From assembly GCA_036652055.1 (NCBI GenBank), contig JAVVWP010000007.1, positions 4,378-68,377 of the forward strand: a DNA stretch of 64,000 bases, written 5' to 3'. The position numbers and the translations under genes are program-made. Below are positions 32,576-41,043 of this stretch, one piece after another; position 1 is the stretch's first letter; each line of letters starts with the position of its first letter. Origin of the DNA: Fimenecus sp036652055 (lineage in GTDB: Bacteria > Bacillota > Clostridia > Oscillospirales > Acutalibacteraceae). Under the pieces are notes generated by a model that ran no database searches, was not told the origin of the DNA, and saw nothing but the letters and a program-made list of their open reading frames with translations.

Positions 32576-32594
32576 TTTAAGGAGAGTGAAAGAA

Positions 32595-33428
32595 ATGTCG
32601 ATTAAAATCTACAAACCGACCACAAACGCAAGGCGTAATATGTCGGTTACAGATTATTCCGAGCTTTCAAAGGTTGCTCCTGAGAGAAGTCTTTTAGTTC
32701 CTCTCAACAAGCAAGCCGGTAGAAACAGTTACGGAAGAATTACAGTTCGTCACAGAGGTGGCGGAAATCGCAGAAAATATCGTATTATCGATTTTAAAAG
32801 AGATAAGTTTGATATGGCTGCAAATGTTCTCACACTTGAGTATGACCCAAATCGTTCAGCTCATATAGCACTTGTTCAGTACGAGGATGGCGAAAAAAGA
32901 TATATCCTTGCTCCTGTTGGCTTAAAAGTTGGCGACAAAGTTGTAGCAGGTCCAACCGCTGATATTAAACCAGGCAATGCTTTGCCTCTTAGTAATATCC
33001 CAACCGGTACTATGATTCACAATGTTGAACTTTATCCTGGCAGAGGCGGTCAATTAGCAAGGTCAGCAGGCAACGCAGCACAACTTATGGCTAAAGAGGG
33101 TGCATATGCACTTGTTCGTTTACCATCAGGCGAGCTTCGTAATGTTGGCGCTAACTGTATGGCAACAATCGGCACAGTCGGTAATGTTGACCATGAAAAT
33201 GTTAAACTTGGTAAAGCAGGTCGTACACGCCATCTTGGAATTCGTCCTACTGTTCGTGGTTCTGTTATGAACCCGAATGACCATCCACACGGTGGTGGTG
33301 AAGGTAAAGCACCTGTTGGCCGTCCAGGTCCATGTACACCATGGGGCAAGCCAGCACTTGGTTATAAGACAAGAGATAAGAAAAAGAGTTCGGATAAGTT
33401 TATCGTAAAACGCCGTAACGCTAAATAA
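32595..33428 (+). CDS. rplB: 50S ribosomal protein L2
   Basis: 277 residues; core large-subunit protein needed for subunit joining and peptidyl transfer. Contains RHRGGGNRRKYRIIDFKR near residue 55, LSNIPTGTMIHNVE in the middle, and the highly conserved MNPNDHPHGGGEGKAPVGR near 225. The ATG at 32595 is preceded by AAGGAGAG; an in-frame ATG three codons earlier lies on the ribosome binding site. Confidence 0.98.
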   Translation: MSIKIYKPTTNARRNMSVTDYSELSKVAPERSLLVPLNKQAGRNSYGRITVRHRGGGNRRKYRIIDFKRDKFDMAANVLTLEYDPNRSAHIALVQYEDGEKRYILAPVGLKVGDKVVAGPTADIKPGNALPLSNIPTGTMIHNVELYPGRGGQLARSAGNAAQLMAKEGAYALVRLPSGELRNVGANCMATIGTVGNVDHENVKLGKAGRTRHLGIRPTVRGSVMNPNDHPHGGGEGKAPVGRPGPCTPWGKPALGYKTRDKKKSSDKFIVKRRNAK

Positions 33429-33447
33429 GTCGAAAGGAGTGTAGATT

Positions 33448-33729
33448 ATGAGCAGAAGTACTAAAAAAGGCCCTTACGTTGCACCTAAATTGCTCGCAAA
33501 GGTTGTAGAAATGAATAAGAATGATGAAAAAATTGTTCTTAAAACATGGAGCCGTAGCTCGACTATATTCCCGGACTTTGTCGGACACACATTTGCAGTT
33601 CACGATGGACGCAAACATGTTCCGGTATATGTTACGGAAGATATGGTAGGCCACAAGCTCGGTGAATTTGCACCAACAAGAACCTTTAGAGGTCACGCTG
33701 GTTCAAAGACATCAAACAGTAATAAATAA
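33448..33729 (+). CDS. rpsS: 30S ribosomal protein S19
   Basis: 93 residues; head of the small subunit, contacting S13 and A-site tRNA. Conserved MSRSTKKGPYV, TWSRSSTIFPDFVGHTFAVHDG and GHKLGEFAPTRTFRGH are all present. GAAAGGAG precedes the start, 19 bases after rplB. Confidence 0.98.
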   Translation: MSRSTKKGPYVAPKLLAKVVEMNKNDEKIVLKTWSRSSTIFPDFVGHTFAVHDGRKHVPVYVTEDMVGHKLGEFAPTRTFRGHAGSKTSNSNK

Positions 33730-33753
33730 GCAGCGAAAGGAGTGTATAAACTA

Positions 33754-34089
33754 ATGGAAGCAACTGCAAAGGCAACTCATTTACGAATAGCACCAAGAAA
33801 GGTTCAAATCGTACTTGACTTAATAAGAAATAAGCCTTGCGATGAAGCATTAGCTATTCTCAAGTACACACCCAAGGCTGCGTGTGAACCACTTGAAAAG
33901 CTATTGAAATCAGCAATGGCAAATGCAGAAAACAACAAAGACATGGATGTTTCAAGACTTTATGTTGCAGAATGTCATGTCGACCAAGGCCCAACCCTCA
34001 AGCGTATAAGACCAAGAGCTCAAGGCCGTGCATTTCGTATAAACAAAAGAACTTCGCACATTACCCTTGTGCTCAAGGAAGCAGAATAA
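33754..34089 (+). CDS. rplV: 50S ribosomal protein L22
   Basis: 111 residues; lines the exit tunnel opposite L4. Conserved HLRIAPRKVQIVLDLIRNKP at the N terminus and RIRPRAQGRAFRINKRTSHI at the C terminus. The ATG at 33754 gives a normal-length protein (AAGGAG eleven bases upstream); a GTG at 33742 would add four residues and lies close to the ribosome binding site. Confidence 0.97.
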   Translation: MEATAKATHLRIAPRKVQIVLDLIRNKPCDEALAILKYTPKAACEPLEKLLKSAMANAENNKDMDVSRLYVAECHVDQGPTLKRIRPRAQGRAFRINKRTSHITLVLKEAE

Positions 34090-34108
34090 GCAAGGAGGAG
34101 GTAACAAA

Positions 34109-34780
34109 ATGGGTCAGAAGATTAATCCAACCGGACTTAGAGTCGGTGTTATAAAGGATTGGGAGTCACGCTGGTACTCCGATAAGAAAAACTTTGGCGA
34201 CACTCTCGTTTCAGATTATGAACTTCGTGAATACCTTCTTAAAACTCTTGCTCCTGCAGGCGTTCCTAAGGTAGAAATCGAAAGAGATGCAAAGAGAGTT
34301 CGTGTTAATATTCACTGTGCAAAACCAGGTATGGTTATTGGTAGAGGCGGCAGTGAAATTGAAAAACTTAAACAAACCTGCAAGTCAATGCTCGGTGCAG
34401 AAAAAGAAGTTTTCATAAACATTGTAGAAATTAAACAACCCGATTTAAACGCACAGCTCGTTGCTGAAAACATTGCATTGCAACTCGAAAAGAGAGTTTC
34501 TTTCCGTCGTGCATTAAAGCAATCAATCGGCAGAACAATGAAGCTTGGCGCTAAGGGTATCAAAATTCAGGTTAGCGGTAGACTCGGCGGAGCAGAAATT
34601 GCCCGTTCAGAGCATTATCACGAAGGAACTATTCCACTTCAGACAATCCGTGCTGACATTGACTATGGTTTTGCAGAAGCAAAAACAACTTATGGTCGTA
34701 TCGGTGTTAAGGTTTGGCTTTACAAAGGTGAAGTCCTTCATGACAGCCGCAAGCCTCGCAAGGAAGGAGGCACAAAATAA
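34109..34780 (+). CDS. rpsC: 30S ribosomal protein S3
   Basis: 223 residues; mRNA entry site of the small subunit. N-terminal MGQKINPTGLRVGVIKDWES, KH domain with the VIGRGGSEIEKL loop (about 70-82), and the C-terminal GAEIARSEHYHEGTIPLQTIRADIDYG. AGGAGGAGG lies before the ATG. It overlaps rplP by one base. Confidence 0.98.
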   Translation: MGQKINPTGLRVGVIKDWESRWYSDKKNFGDTLVSDYELREYLLKTLAPAGVPKVEIERDAKRVRVNIHCAKPGMVIGRGGSEIEKLKQTCKSMLGAEKEVFINIVEIKQPDLNAQLVAENIALQLEKRVSFRRALKQSIGRTMKLGAKGIKIQVSGRLGGAEIARSEHYHEGTIPLQTIRADIDYGFAEAKTTYGRIGVKVWLYKGEVLHDSRKPRKEGGTK

Positions 34781-35211
34781 TGTTATTACCTAAGAGAGTA
34801 AAATATCGTAGAGTTCACAGAGGTCGTATGACCGGAGCAGCTACAAGAGGTACTAAGGTAAATTATGGTGACTTCGGTCTTGTGGCTCTTGAACCCTCAT
34901 GGATAACTGCAAACCAAATCGAAGCAGCCCGTATTGCTATGACAAGATATATCAAGCGTGGCGGTCAAGTTTGGATAAAAATATTCCCGGATAAGCCAAT
35001 TACTGAAAAACCTGCCGAAACTCGAATGGGTTCAGGTAAAGGTTCTCCTGAATATTGGGTAGCAGTAGTTAAACCAGGCAGAGTTATGTTTGAAATAGCA
35101 GGCGTGCCAGAAGCAGATGCTCGTGAGGCAATGCGTCTTGCAGCAAACAAACTTCCTATCAAATGTAAATTTGTATCTAAGGAAGTTAAAGAAGAGGATG
35201 GTGAGCAATAA
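34780..35211 (+). CDS. rplP: 50S ribosomal protein L16
   Basis: 143 residues; binds near the A-site tRNA elbow. Conserved MLLPKRVKYRRVHRGRM, GSGKGSPEYWVAVVKPGRVMFE and AANKLPIKCKFV. It overlaps rpsC and rpmC by single bases at both ends, so S3-L16-L29 are tightly coupled. Confidence 0.98.
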   Translation: MLLPKRVKYRRVHRGRMTGAATRGTKVNYGDFGLVALEPSWITANQIEAARIAMTRYIKRGGQVWIKIFPDKPITEKPAETRMGSGKGSPEYWVAVVKPGRVMFEIAGVPEADAREAMRLAANKLPIKCKFVSKEVKEEDGEQ

Positions 35212-35414
35212 TGAAAGCAAATGATTTTAAGAAACTCTCCCCCTCAGAGTTGGATGCTAAACTCTTAGAGTTAAAGGATGAGCTTTTCAAGCTTCGCTTC
35301 CAGCAAGCCATCAACCAGCTCGACAATCCAATGCGTATTAGTGCCGTAAAAAAAGATATTGCCAGAGTAAAAACTGTTAAACGCGATATTGAATTACACG
35401 GCGCTCAGTCGTAA
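35211..35414 (+). CDS. rpmC: 50S ribosomal protein L29
   Basis: 67 residues, two-helix protein at the tunnel exit beside L23. Typical KLSPSELDAKLLELKDELFKLRFQ and the KKDIARVKTV segment. Overlaps rplP by one base. Confidence 0.97.
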   Translation: MKANDFKKLSPSELDAKLLELKDELFKLRFQQAINQLDNPMRISAVKKDIARVKTVKRDIELHGAQS

Positions 35415-35433
35415 GGAAAGGGAGGACATTCAA

Positions 35434-35691
35434 ATGAGTGAAAGAAATCTCAGAAAAACTCAGATCGGTATTGTAACCAGTGATAAGATGGATAAAACTG
35501 TTGTTGTTTCTATCAAAGACAGAGTTAAACATCCACTTTACAAGAAAATCGTTAACCATACGGTTAAATTAAAGGCCCATGACGAAAAAAACGAATGTGG
35601 CGTAGGCGACAAAGTTCTTGTTATGGAAACTCGTCCTCTTTCGAAAGATAAGAGATGGCGTGTAGCAGAAATCATCGAGAAAGCGAAATAA
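35434..35691 (+). CDS. rpsQ: 30S ribosomal protein S17
   Basis: 85 residues, OB-fold primary 16S rRNA binder. Conserved RKTQIGIVTSDKMDKTVVVSI and AHDEKNECGVGDKVLVMETRPLSK. GGAGG nine bases before the ATG fixes the start; a longer in-frame reading is not needed. Confidence 0.98.
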   Translation: MSERNLRKTQIGIVTSDKMDKTVVVSIKDRVKHPLYKKIVNHTVKLKAHDEKNECGVGDKVLVMETRPLSKDKRWRVAEIIEKAK

Positions 35692-35712
35692 TTTTCTAAG
35701 GAGGCTAACACT

Positions 35713-36081
35713 GTGATACAGCAACAGACTTATCTCAAAGTAGCCGACAACACCGGTGCGAAAGAAATTATGTGTATTCGCGTACTCGGTGGATCGGGCA
35801 GAAGATATGCTAATATCGGCGATGTAATTGTAGCTTCAGTCAAAAAAGCAGCACCCGGCGGAGTTGTTAAAAAAGGCGAAGTTGTAAAAGCAGTTGTCGT
35901 TAGAACAGCAAGCGGAGTTCGTAGAGATGACGGAACTTATATCCGTTTCGACGAAAACGCAGCAGTAATCATAAAAGAAGACAAAAACCCCAAAGGCACC
36001 CGTATCTTTGGACCAGTAGCAAGAGAGCTTCGTGATAAAGACTACATGAAGATTTTATCCCTTGCTCCTGAAGTACTTTAA
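35713..36081 (+). CDS. rplN: 50S ribosomal protein L14
   Basis: 122 residues, first protein of the spc part. Begins with GTG (MIQQQTYLKVADNTGAKEIMC) with AAGGAGG ten bases upstream. Also conserved: VIVASVKKAAPGGVVKKG, DDGTYIRFDENAAVII and GTRIFGPVARELR. Binds 23S rRNA and forms inter-subunit bridges. Confidence 0.98.
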   Translation: MIQQQTYLKVADNTGAKEIMCIRVLGGSGRRYANIGDVIVASVKKAAPGGVVKKGEVVKAVVVRTASGVRRDDGTYIRFDENAAVIIKEDKNPKGTRIFGPVARELRDKDYMKILSLAPEVL

Positions 36082-36095
36082 TGGAGGTGCGTAAG

Positions 36096-36416
36096 ATGAA
36101 TAGTGTTCATGTAAGAAAAAATGACGAAGTTGTCGTTATCAATGGCAAAAACCGTGGCAAAAAGGGCAAAGTTATGGAAGTTAGCCCAGCTGAGGGAAAA
36201 GTTATTGTTGAAGGCATAAATATCGTAACAAAGCATGTTAAACCCAAAAAAATGGGTGAAGCTGGAGGTCTTGTTAAGGCTGAAAGTGCATTATATGCTG
36301 ACAAGGTTCAGCTTGTTTGCCCTAAATGTGGCAAAGCAACAAGAGTAGGTCATGCCTTTGATAAGGCAGGCAAAAAAATGCGTGTGTGCAAAAAATGCAA
36401 TGCACAATTTGAATAA
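36096..36416 (+). CDS. rplX: 50S ribosomal protein L24
   Basis: 106 residues; assembly-initiating protein with a KOW motif (NDEVVVINGKNRGKKGKVMEV). The C terminus carries a zinc ribbon, CPKCGKATRV then RVCKKCNAQFE, so this is a cysteine-containing L24. GGAGGTG lies six bases before the ATG at 36096. Confidence 0.98.
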   Translation: MNSVHVRKNDEVVVINGKNRGKKGKVMEVSPAEGKVIVEGINIVTKHVKPKKMGEAGGLVKAESALYADKVQLVCPKCGKATRVGHAFDKAGKKMRVCKKCNAQFE

Positions 36417-36433
36417 GGGAGGAACATAAACTT

Positions 36434-36976
36434 ATGGCAGCAAGACTTAAAGAATTTTATAGTAACGAAGTTGCTCCGCAGCTTCAAAAAAAGTTCGGCT
36501 ACAAAAGCGTTATGCAAATCCCAAAACTTAACAAGATAGTTGTTAATGTTGGATGCGGTGAAGCAAAAGAAAACTCAAAGGTTGTTGACGCAATCGTTTC
36601 TGACCTTTCACTTGTTACAGGTCAAAGACCTATCGAGTGCAAAGCAAAGAAATCAGTTGCAAACTTCAAACTCCGTGAAGGCATGACTATTGGCGTTAAG
36701 GTTACGCTTCGTGGCGATCAAATGTATGAATTTTTGGATAGGCTTTTCAATATGGCACTTCCACGAGTTCGTGACTTCAGAGGAATTAATCCTAACTCAT
36801 TTGACGGCAGAGGAAATTATTCAATGGGCGTTAAGGAACAACTTATATTCCCAGAAATTGAATATGACAAGATTGATGCAGTTCGTGGAATGGACATTTG
36901 CTTTGTCACCACTGCGAACACTGACGAAGAAGCCAAAGAGCTCTTAACTCTTATGGGCGCTCCGTTTGCGAGATAA
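36434..36976 (+). CDS. rplE: 50S ribosomal protein L5
   Basis: 180 residues; part of the 5S rRNA particle with L18. Conserved QIPKLNKIVVNVGCGEA, GQRPIECKAKKSVANFKLREG and the C-terminal PRVRDFRGINPNSFDGRGNY segment. Good AGGGAGG ribosome binding site. Confidence 0.98.
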   Translation: MAARLKEFYSNEVAPQLQKKFGYKSVMQIPKLNKIVVNVGCGEAKENSKVVDAIVSDLSLVTGQRPIECKAKKSVANFKLREGMTIGVKVTLRGDQMYEFLDRLFNMALPRVRDFRGINPNSFDGRGNYSMGVKEQLIFPEIEYDKIDAVRGMDICFVTTANTDEEAKELLTLMGAPFAR

Positions 36977-36988
36977 GGAGGGATTAAA

Positions 36989-37174
36989 GTGGCCAAAAAG
37001 TCAATGAAGGTTAAGCAGGCAGGTCCAGCTAAATACTCAACAAGAGCATACAGCAGATGTAAAATCTGTGGAAGGCCGCATGCCTATCTCCGCAAATACG
37101 GAGTATGCCGTATCTGCTTTAGAGAGTTAGCTCATGCAGGTCAAATCCCAGGCGTTAAGAAAGCAAGCTGGTAA
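36989..37174 (+). CDS. rpsZ: 30S ribosomal protein S14, zinc type
   Basis: 61 residues, the short zinc-binding form with C24/C27 and C40/C43 (CKIC, CRIC). GTG start with AAGGAGGG nine bases upstream. The zinc type is normal for Firmicutes; no zinc-free duplicate is present in this window. Confidence 0.97.
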   Translation: MAKKSMKVKQAGPAKYSTRAYSRCKICGRPHAYLRKYGVCRICFRELAHAGQIPGVKKASW

Positions 37175-37203
37175 AGAGCAATTGTGCAAAGGAGGTAAAC
37201 AGT

Positions 37204-37602
37204 ATGCAAATTACTGATTCCATCGGTGATATGCTCACTCGAATTCGTAATGCGAATTCAGCAAAGCATGACACGGTGAAAGTTCCAGCATCAAACATGA
37301 AGAAGGCTATTGCTCAAATTCTTGTTGATGAGGGTTATATCAAAAGCTTCAAGGTAGAAGACGATGGCAAACAAGGCATAATTGAGATGGAACTCAAATA
37401 TGGTCAAAATAAGTCAAGCGTTATTACCGGTTTACGTAGAGTTTCAAAGCCCGGCTTACGTATTTATACAAATTGTGAGGAAATGCCAAAGGTCATGAAA
37501 GGCCTCGGCGTCGCAATCCTTTCAACACCAAAGGGCGTAATGACTGACAGAGAAGCTCGCAAGGCTAATGTTGGCGGCGAAGTTCTCGGATTTATCTGGT
37601 AA
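37204..37602 (+). CDS. rpsH: 30S ribosomal protein S8
   Basis: 132 residues; central-domain 16S rRNA binder and, in enterobacteria, translational repressor of the spc operon. Conserved DSIGDMLTRIRNANSAKHDTV, GLRRVSKPGLRIY and ILSTPKGVMTDREARK. Starts with AAAGGAGG upstream. Confidence 0.98.
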   Translation: MQITDSIGDMLTRIRNANSAKHDTVKVPASNMKKAIAQILVDEGYIKSFKVEDDGKQGIIEMELKYGQNKSSVITGLRRVSKPGLRIYTNCEEMPKVMKGLGVAILSTPKGVMTDREARKANVGGEVLGFIW

Positions 37603-37615
37603 GGAGGTTAACAGT

Positions 37616-38161
37616 ATGTCAAGAATCGGCAGACAGCCAATTGCCGTTCCTGCAGGCGTTGAGGTTAAACTTGACGGAAGCACTGTTACCGTAAAGGGTC
37701 CTAATGGTACTCTTACCAGAACAGTTCACAGCAATATGAATGTTGCTATGGAGAACGGTGAGATTTTAGTTACTCGTCCTGACGAGTCAAATCTTAATAA
37801 ATCACTTCACGGATTAACACGCACACTCGTAGCTAATATGGTCGAAGGTGTTACTAATGGCTTCAAAAGGGAGCTTGAGGTTAATGGTGTTGGTTATCGT
37901 GTAGCAAAACAAGGAAACAGCCTTGTTATGAATATCGGCTTTTCACATCAGGTTATTATGCCTGAGATTGATGGAATTAAAATCGATGTTCCTACCCCAA
38001 ATAAAATCGTAATTTCCGGCCCCGACAAGCAAAAAGTCGGACAGTTCGCAGCAGAAGTGCGTGAAAAACGCCCACCTGAGCCTTATAAAGGCAAAGGTAT
38101 TAAATATGTTGAAGAACACATCCGTCGCAAAGAGGGCAAAGCCGGCAAAGGCGGAAAGTAA
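37616..38161 (+). CDS. rplF: 50S ribosomal protein L6
   Basis: 181 residues in two repeated domains; binds near the factor site. Conserved MSRIGRQPIAVPAGVEV and the C-terminal GQFAAEVREKRPPEPYKGKGI. AAGGAGG eight bases upstream of the ATG at 37616 settles the start. Confidence 0.98.
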   Translation: MSRIGRQPIAVPAGVEVKLDGSTVTVKGPNGTLTRTVHSNMNVAMENGEILVTRPDESNLNKSLHGLTRTLVANMVEGVTNGFKRELEVNGVGYRVAKQGNSLVMNIGFSHQVIMPEIDGIKIDVPTPNKIVISGPDKQKVGQFAAEVREKRPPEPYKGKGIKYVEEHIRRKEGKAGKGGK

Positions 38162-38176
38162 AAGGAGTGTATTTAA

Positions 38177-38536
38177 ATGGTTAATAGGCCTGACAGTAAT
38201 AAGGCAAGACTTAAACGCCACACGAGAGTCCGCTCTAAGGTTTCAGGCACTGCAAAGTGTCCACGCCTTGATGTTTTCCGCTCAACTCAACATATCTACG
38301 CTCAGCTCATTGATGATGTTGCAGGTACAACACTTGTAGCAGCTTCTTCAACTGAGAAAGATTTTACACAGTACGGTGGAAATAAGGATGCTGCTCGTGC
38401 AGTAGGCAAGATTTTAGCAGAGAGAGCTTCACAAAAAGGCATCAATGATGTTGTATTTGATAGAGGCGGTTATGTATATCACGGTAGAGTTAAAGAACTC
38501 GCCGAAGGCGCTCGTGAGGGCGGCCTCAACTTCTAA
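38177..38536 (+). CDS. rplR: 50S ribosomal protein L18
   Basis: 119 residues; 5S rRNA binder. Conserved RHTRVRSKVSGTAKCPRLDVFRS and GINDVVFDRGGYVYHGRVKELAEGAREGG. Standard ribosome binding site and position. Confidence 0.98.
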   Translation: MVNRPDSNKARLKRHTRVRSKVSGTAKCPRLDVFRSTQHIYAQLIDDVAGTTLVAASSTEKDFTQYGGNKDAARAVGKILAERASQKGINDVVFDRGGYVYHGRVKELAEGAREGGLNF

Positions 38537-38553
38537 GAAAGGAGAATTTCAAA

Positions 38554-39057
38554 ATGGCTATAAAAATCGATCCATCAACACTCGATTTACAAGAAAGAGT
38601 TGTTGCAATAAACAGAGTTTCTAAAACTGTTAAGGGCGGCCGTATCTTTAAGTTCTCCGCTTTAGTAGTTGTTGGCGACGGAAACGGCATGGTAGGCTTT
38701 GGCCTTGGTAAATCAGGCGAAGTTCCTGATGCTATTCGTAAAGGCATTGAAGATGCAAAGAAAAACCTTATTAAGGTTGCTCTAAAAGGCACATCAATTC
38801 CTCATGAAGTTATTGGTAAGTTTGGTGCAGGCGTTGTTCTTATGAAACCAGCAGCACCAGGTACCGGAGTTATCGCAGGTGGCCCTGTTCGTGCAGTTGT
38901 TGAAACAGTAGGTATTAAGGACATTCGTTCTAAAGCTATGCGTTCAAACAATCCTTGCAATGTAGTCAGAGCTACTATCAACGGTCTTTCACAGCTTCGT
39001 AATGCTGATGAAGTAGCCGCTGTTCGTGGTAAGTCAGTTAAAGAAATTTTAGATTAA
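38554..39057 (+). CDS. rpsE: 30S ribosomal protein S5
   Basis: 167 residues; accuracy-related protein with double-stranded-RNA-binding N-terminal domain. Conserved ERVVAINRVSKTVKGGRIFKF, VVGDGNGMVGFGLGKSGEVP and RSNNPCNVVRATINGL. Last residues overlap no neighbour; rpmD follows after 13 bases. Confidence 0.98.
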   Translation: MAIKIDPSTLDLQERVVAINRVSKTVKGGRIFKFSALVVVGDGNGMVGFGLGKSGEVPDAIRKGIEDAKKNLIKVALKGTSIPHEVIGKFGAGVVLMKPAAPGTGVIAGGPVRAVVETVGIKDIRSKAMRSNNPCNVVRATINGLSQLRNADEVAAVRGKSVKEILD

Positions 39058-39070
39058 GGGAGGGCTAACA

Positions 39071-39250
39071 ATGGCAAATTTAGAAGTAAAGCTCGTTAAG
39101 AGTCTTATCGGTAGCAAAAAAGATCAAATTGCCACCGCCCATGCACTTGGTCTTAGAAAAATCGGGGATAAGGCTTCTCAGCCTGACAACCCTCAAACAC
39201 ACGGTAAGATTAAGAAAATTTCTCATCTTATCGAGGTAACCGAAAGCTAA
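39071..39250 (+). CDS. rpmD: 50S ribosomal protein L30
   Basis: 59 residues, ATG at 39071 with AGGGAGGG upstream and TAA at 39248. Conserved VKLVKSLIGSKKDQIATAHALGLRKIG and the C-terminal GKIKKISHLIEV. Its place between rpsE and rplO is standard. Confidence 0.97.
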   Translation: MANLEVKLVKSLIGSKKDQIATAHALGLRKIGDKASQPDNPQTHGKIKKISHLIEVTES

Positions 39251-39263
39251 GGAGGTGCGAATA

Positions 39264-39707
39264 ATGAAATTGCACGAACTTTCACCGGCAGCAGGCTCTA
39301 AAAAAGATGTTAAGCGTATTGGTAGAGGTGCTGGTTCCGGTCAAGGCAAGACGGCAGGTAAAGGTCATAAGGGTCAAAAGGCCCGTGCAGGCAGAGGAAT
39401 GCGTCCTGGATTTGAGGGCGGTCAAATGCCTTTACAAAGGCGAGTTCCAAAAAGAGGATTTGTAAACATTTTCTCTAAGGAAATTACAGCTGTTAATGTA
39501 GCAGCACTTGAAAAAACATTTGAAGACGGCGCAGTCGTCGACATCGAAGCACTCATCAATGCAGGTCTTGTTAAAAAAGAACTTGATGGTGTTAAGGTAC
39601 TTGGAAATGGCGAAATCAGCAAAAAGCTTACTGTTAAGGTTAATGCTTATTCCGATTCGGCTAAGCAAAAAATCGAAGCAGCTGGCGGAAAGGCTGAGGT
39701 GATCTGA
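39264..39707 (+). CDS. rplO: 50S ribosomal protein L15
   Basis: 147 residues; late-assembly large-subunit protein. N-terminal MKLHELSPAAGSKKDVKRIG followed by the Gly/Lys-rich tail GRGAGSGQGKTAGKGHKG, and a globular C-terminal half. GGAGGTG seven bases before the ATG at 39264; an in-frame start three codons earlier sits on that site. Confidence 0.98.
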   Translation: MKLHELSPAAGSKKDVKRIGRGAGSGQGKTAGKGHKGQKARAGRGMRPGFEGGQMPLQRRVPKRGFVNIFSKEITAVNVAALEKTFEDGAVVDIEALINAGLVKKELDGVKVLGNGEISKKLTVKVNAYSDSAKQKIEAAGGKAEVI

Positions 39708-39709
39708 GA

Positions 39710-41029
39710 GTGTTTCAAACAATCATAAATGCATGGAAAATTGCAGACCTTAGAAAGAAAATTCTTTATACAGCATTTGTCATATTGATTTTTAGGCTAG
39801 GTGCAGCACTTCCTATTCCATTTGTTAACATTGCAGAAAGTGGTATTATTACTGACCCTAATGCAAATAACTTTATGACATATCTCAGTATGATGACAGG
39901 CGATGCATTTAACTATGGTACATTGTTTGCAATGTCCATCACTCCATACATCAACGCATCTATCATCATTCAGCTTTTAACAGTAGCTATTCCAGCACTC
40001 GAAAGACTTGCAAAGGAAGGCGAAGAAGGCCGCAAGAAGATTTCTTCTATCACTCGTTATGTTGCAGTCGCTCTTGGTCTTTTACAGAGTACAGCGTATT
40101 ATTTTTATCTGCGAACTCAAGGGTATCTTTCACTTGATGCAGCAGGTGCAAAATTCACTGGATTTTTTGCAGTTTTCCAAGCAATCGTTATCATTCTTTG
40201 CTATACCGCAGGCACAGCACTTATTATGTGGCTCGGCGAGCAAGTTAACGAAAAAGGTATCGGCAACGGTATTTCAATAATCCTTTTTGCAGGTATCGTA
40301 TCAAGAATGCCTACAACAATTTATGGATTATATCAATATTTCGACAAGGGCGGTGCATATTATGCAATCGCACCTATCGCAGGACTTTCACTTATTCTGA
40401 TGATTGCTTTCATCGTATGGATGGACAACGCAGAGAGAAGAATTCCTGTTCAGTATGCAAAAAGAGTTGTTGGCCGCAAAATGTATGGCGGGCAAAGCAC
40501 TCATATTCCGATTAAGGTTAATATGTGCGGTGTTCTTCCTGTTATTTTTGCTTCATCAATCCTTTCACTCCCTCCAACAATCAGTATGTTTGCAAAACCT
40601 GCTGAGGGTGGTTTCTGGGAAGGTTTCTTCAAAGTGTTCCAAACAACACATTGGGCATATGGAATTATGTACTTTGTATTCATAATTTTCTTTGCTTATT
40701 TCTATGCAGCAATTCAGTACAACCCAATTGAAATGGCAAACAATATTCGTAAAAACAGCGGTGCTGTTCCAGGAATTCGTCCTGGCAAGCCAACTTCTGA
40801 CTATATCGCTAAGATTTTGTCAAGAATTACCTTGCTTGGTGCATTACTCCTTTCGGTTATTGCTTTGTACCCAATTCTGTTCTCACAGATTACGGGGTTG
40901 TTCCACCACACAGTAAATATTACTCTTGGTGGTACTTCAATCATAATTATGGTTGGTGTTGCACTCGAAACAGTTAAACAGTTGGAATCTCAAATGATGA
41001 TGCGTCATTATAAAGGATTTCTTGATTAA
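39710..41029 (+). CDS. secY: Preprotein translocase subunit SecY
   Basis: 439 residues, ten membrane spans; the protein-conducting channel of the Sec pathway. GTG start two bases after the rplO stop, with GAGGTGA inside the end of rplO. Conserved VILIFRLGAALPIPFVN near the N terminus, GITPYINASIIIQLL-type plug region (SITPYINASIIIQLL), and RPGKPTSDYIAKILSR in the large cytoplasmic loop. Position in the spc group is standard. Confidence 0.98.
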   Translation: MFQTIINAWKIADLRKKILYTAFVILIFRLGAALPIPFVNIAESGIITDPNANNFMTYLSMMTGDAFNYGTLFAMSITPYINASIIIQLLTVAIPALERLAKEGEEGRKKISSITRYVAVALGLLQSTAYYFYLRTQGYLSLDAAGAKFTGFFAVFQAIVIILCYTAGTALIMWLGEQVNEKGIGNGISIILFAGIVSRMPTTIYGLYQYFDKGGAYYAIAPIAGLSLILMIAFIVWMDNAERRIPVQYAKRVVGRKMYGGQSTHIPIKVNMCGVLPVIFASSILSLPPTISMFAKPAEGGFWEGFFKVFQTTHWAYGIMYFVFIIFFAYFYAAIQYNPIEMANNIRKNSGAVPGIRPGKPTSDYIAKILSRITLLGALLLSVIALYPILFSQITGLFHHTVNITLGGTSIIIMVGVALETVKQLESQMMMRHYKGFLD

Positions 41030-41043
41030 GGAGGTAAAACTTT

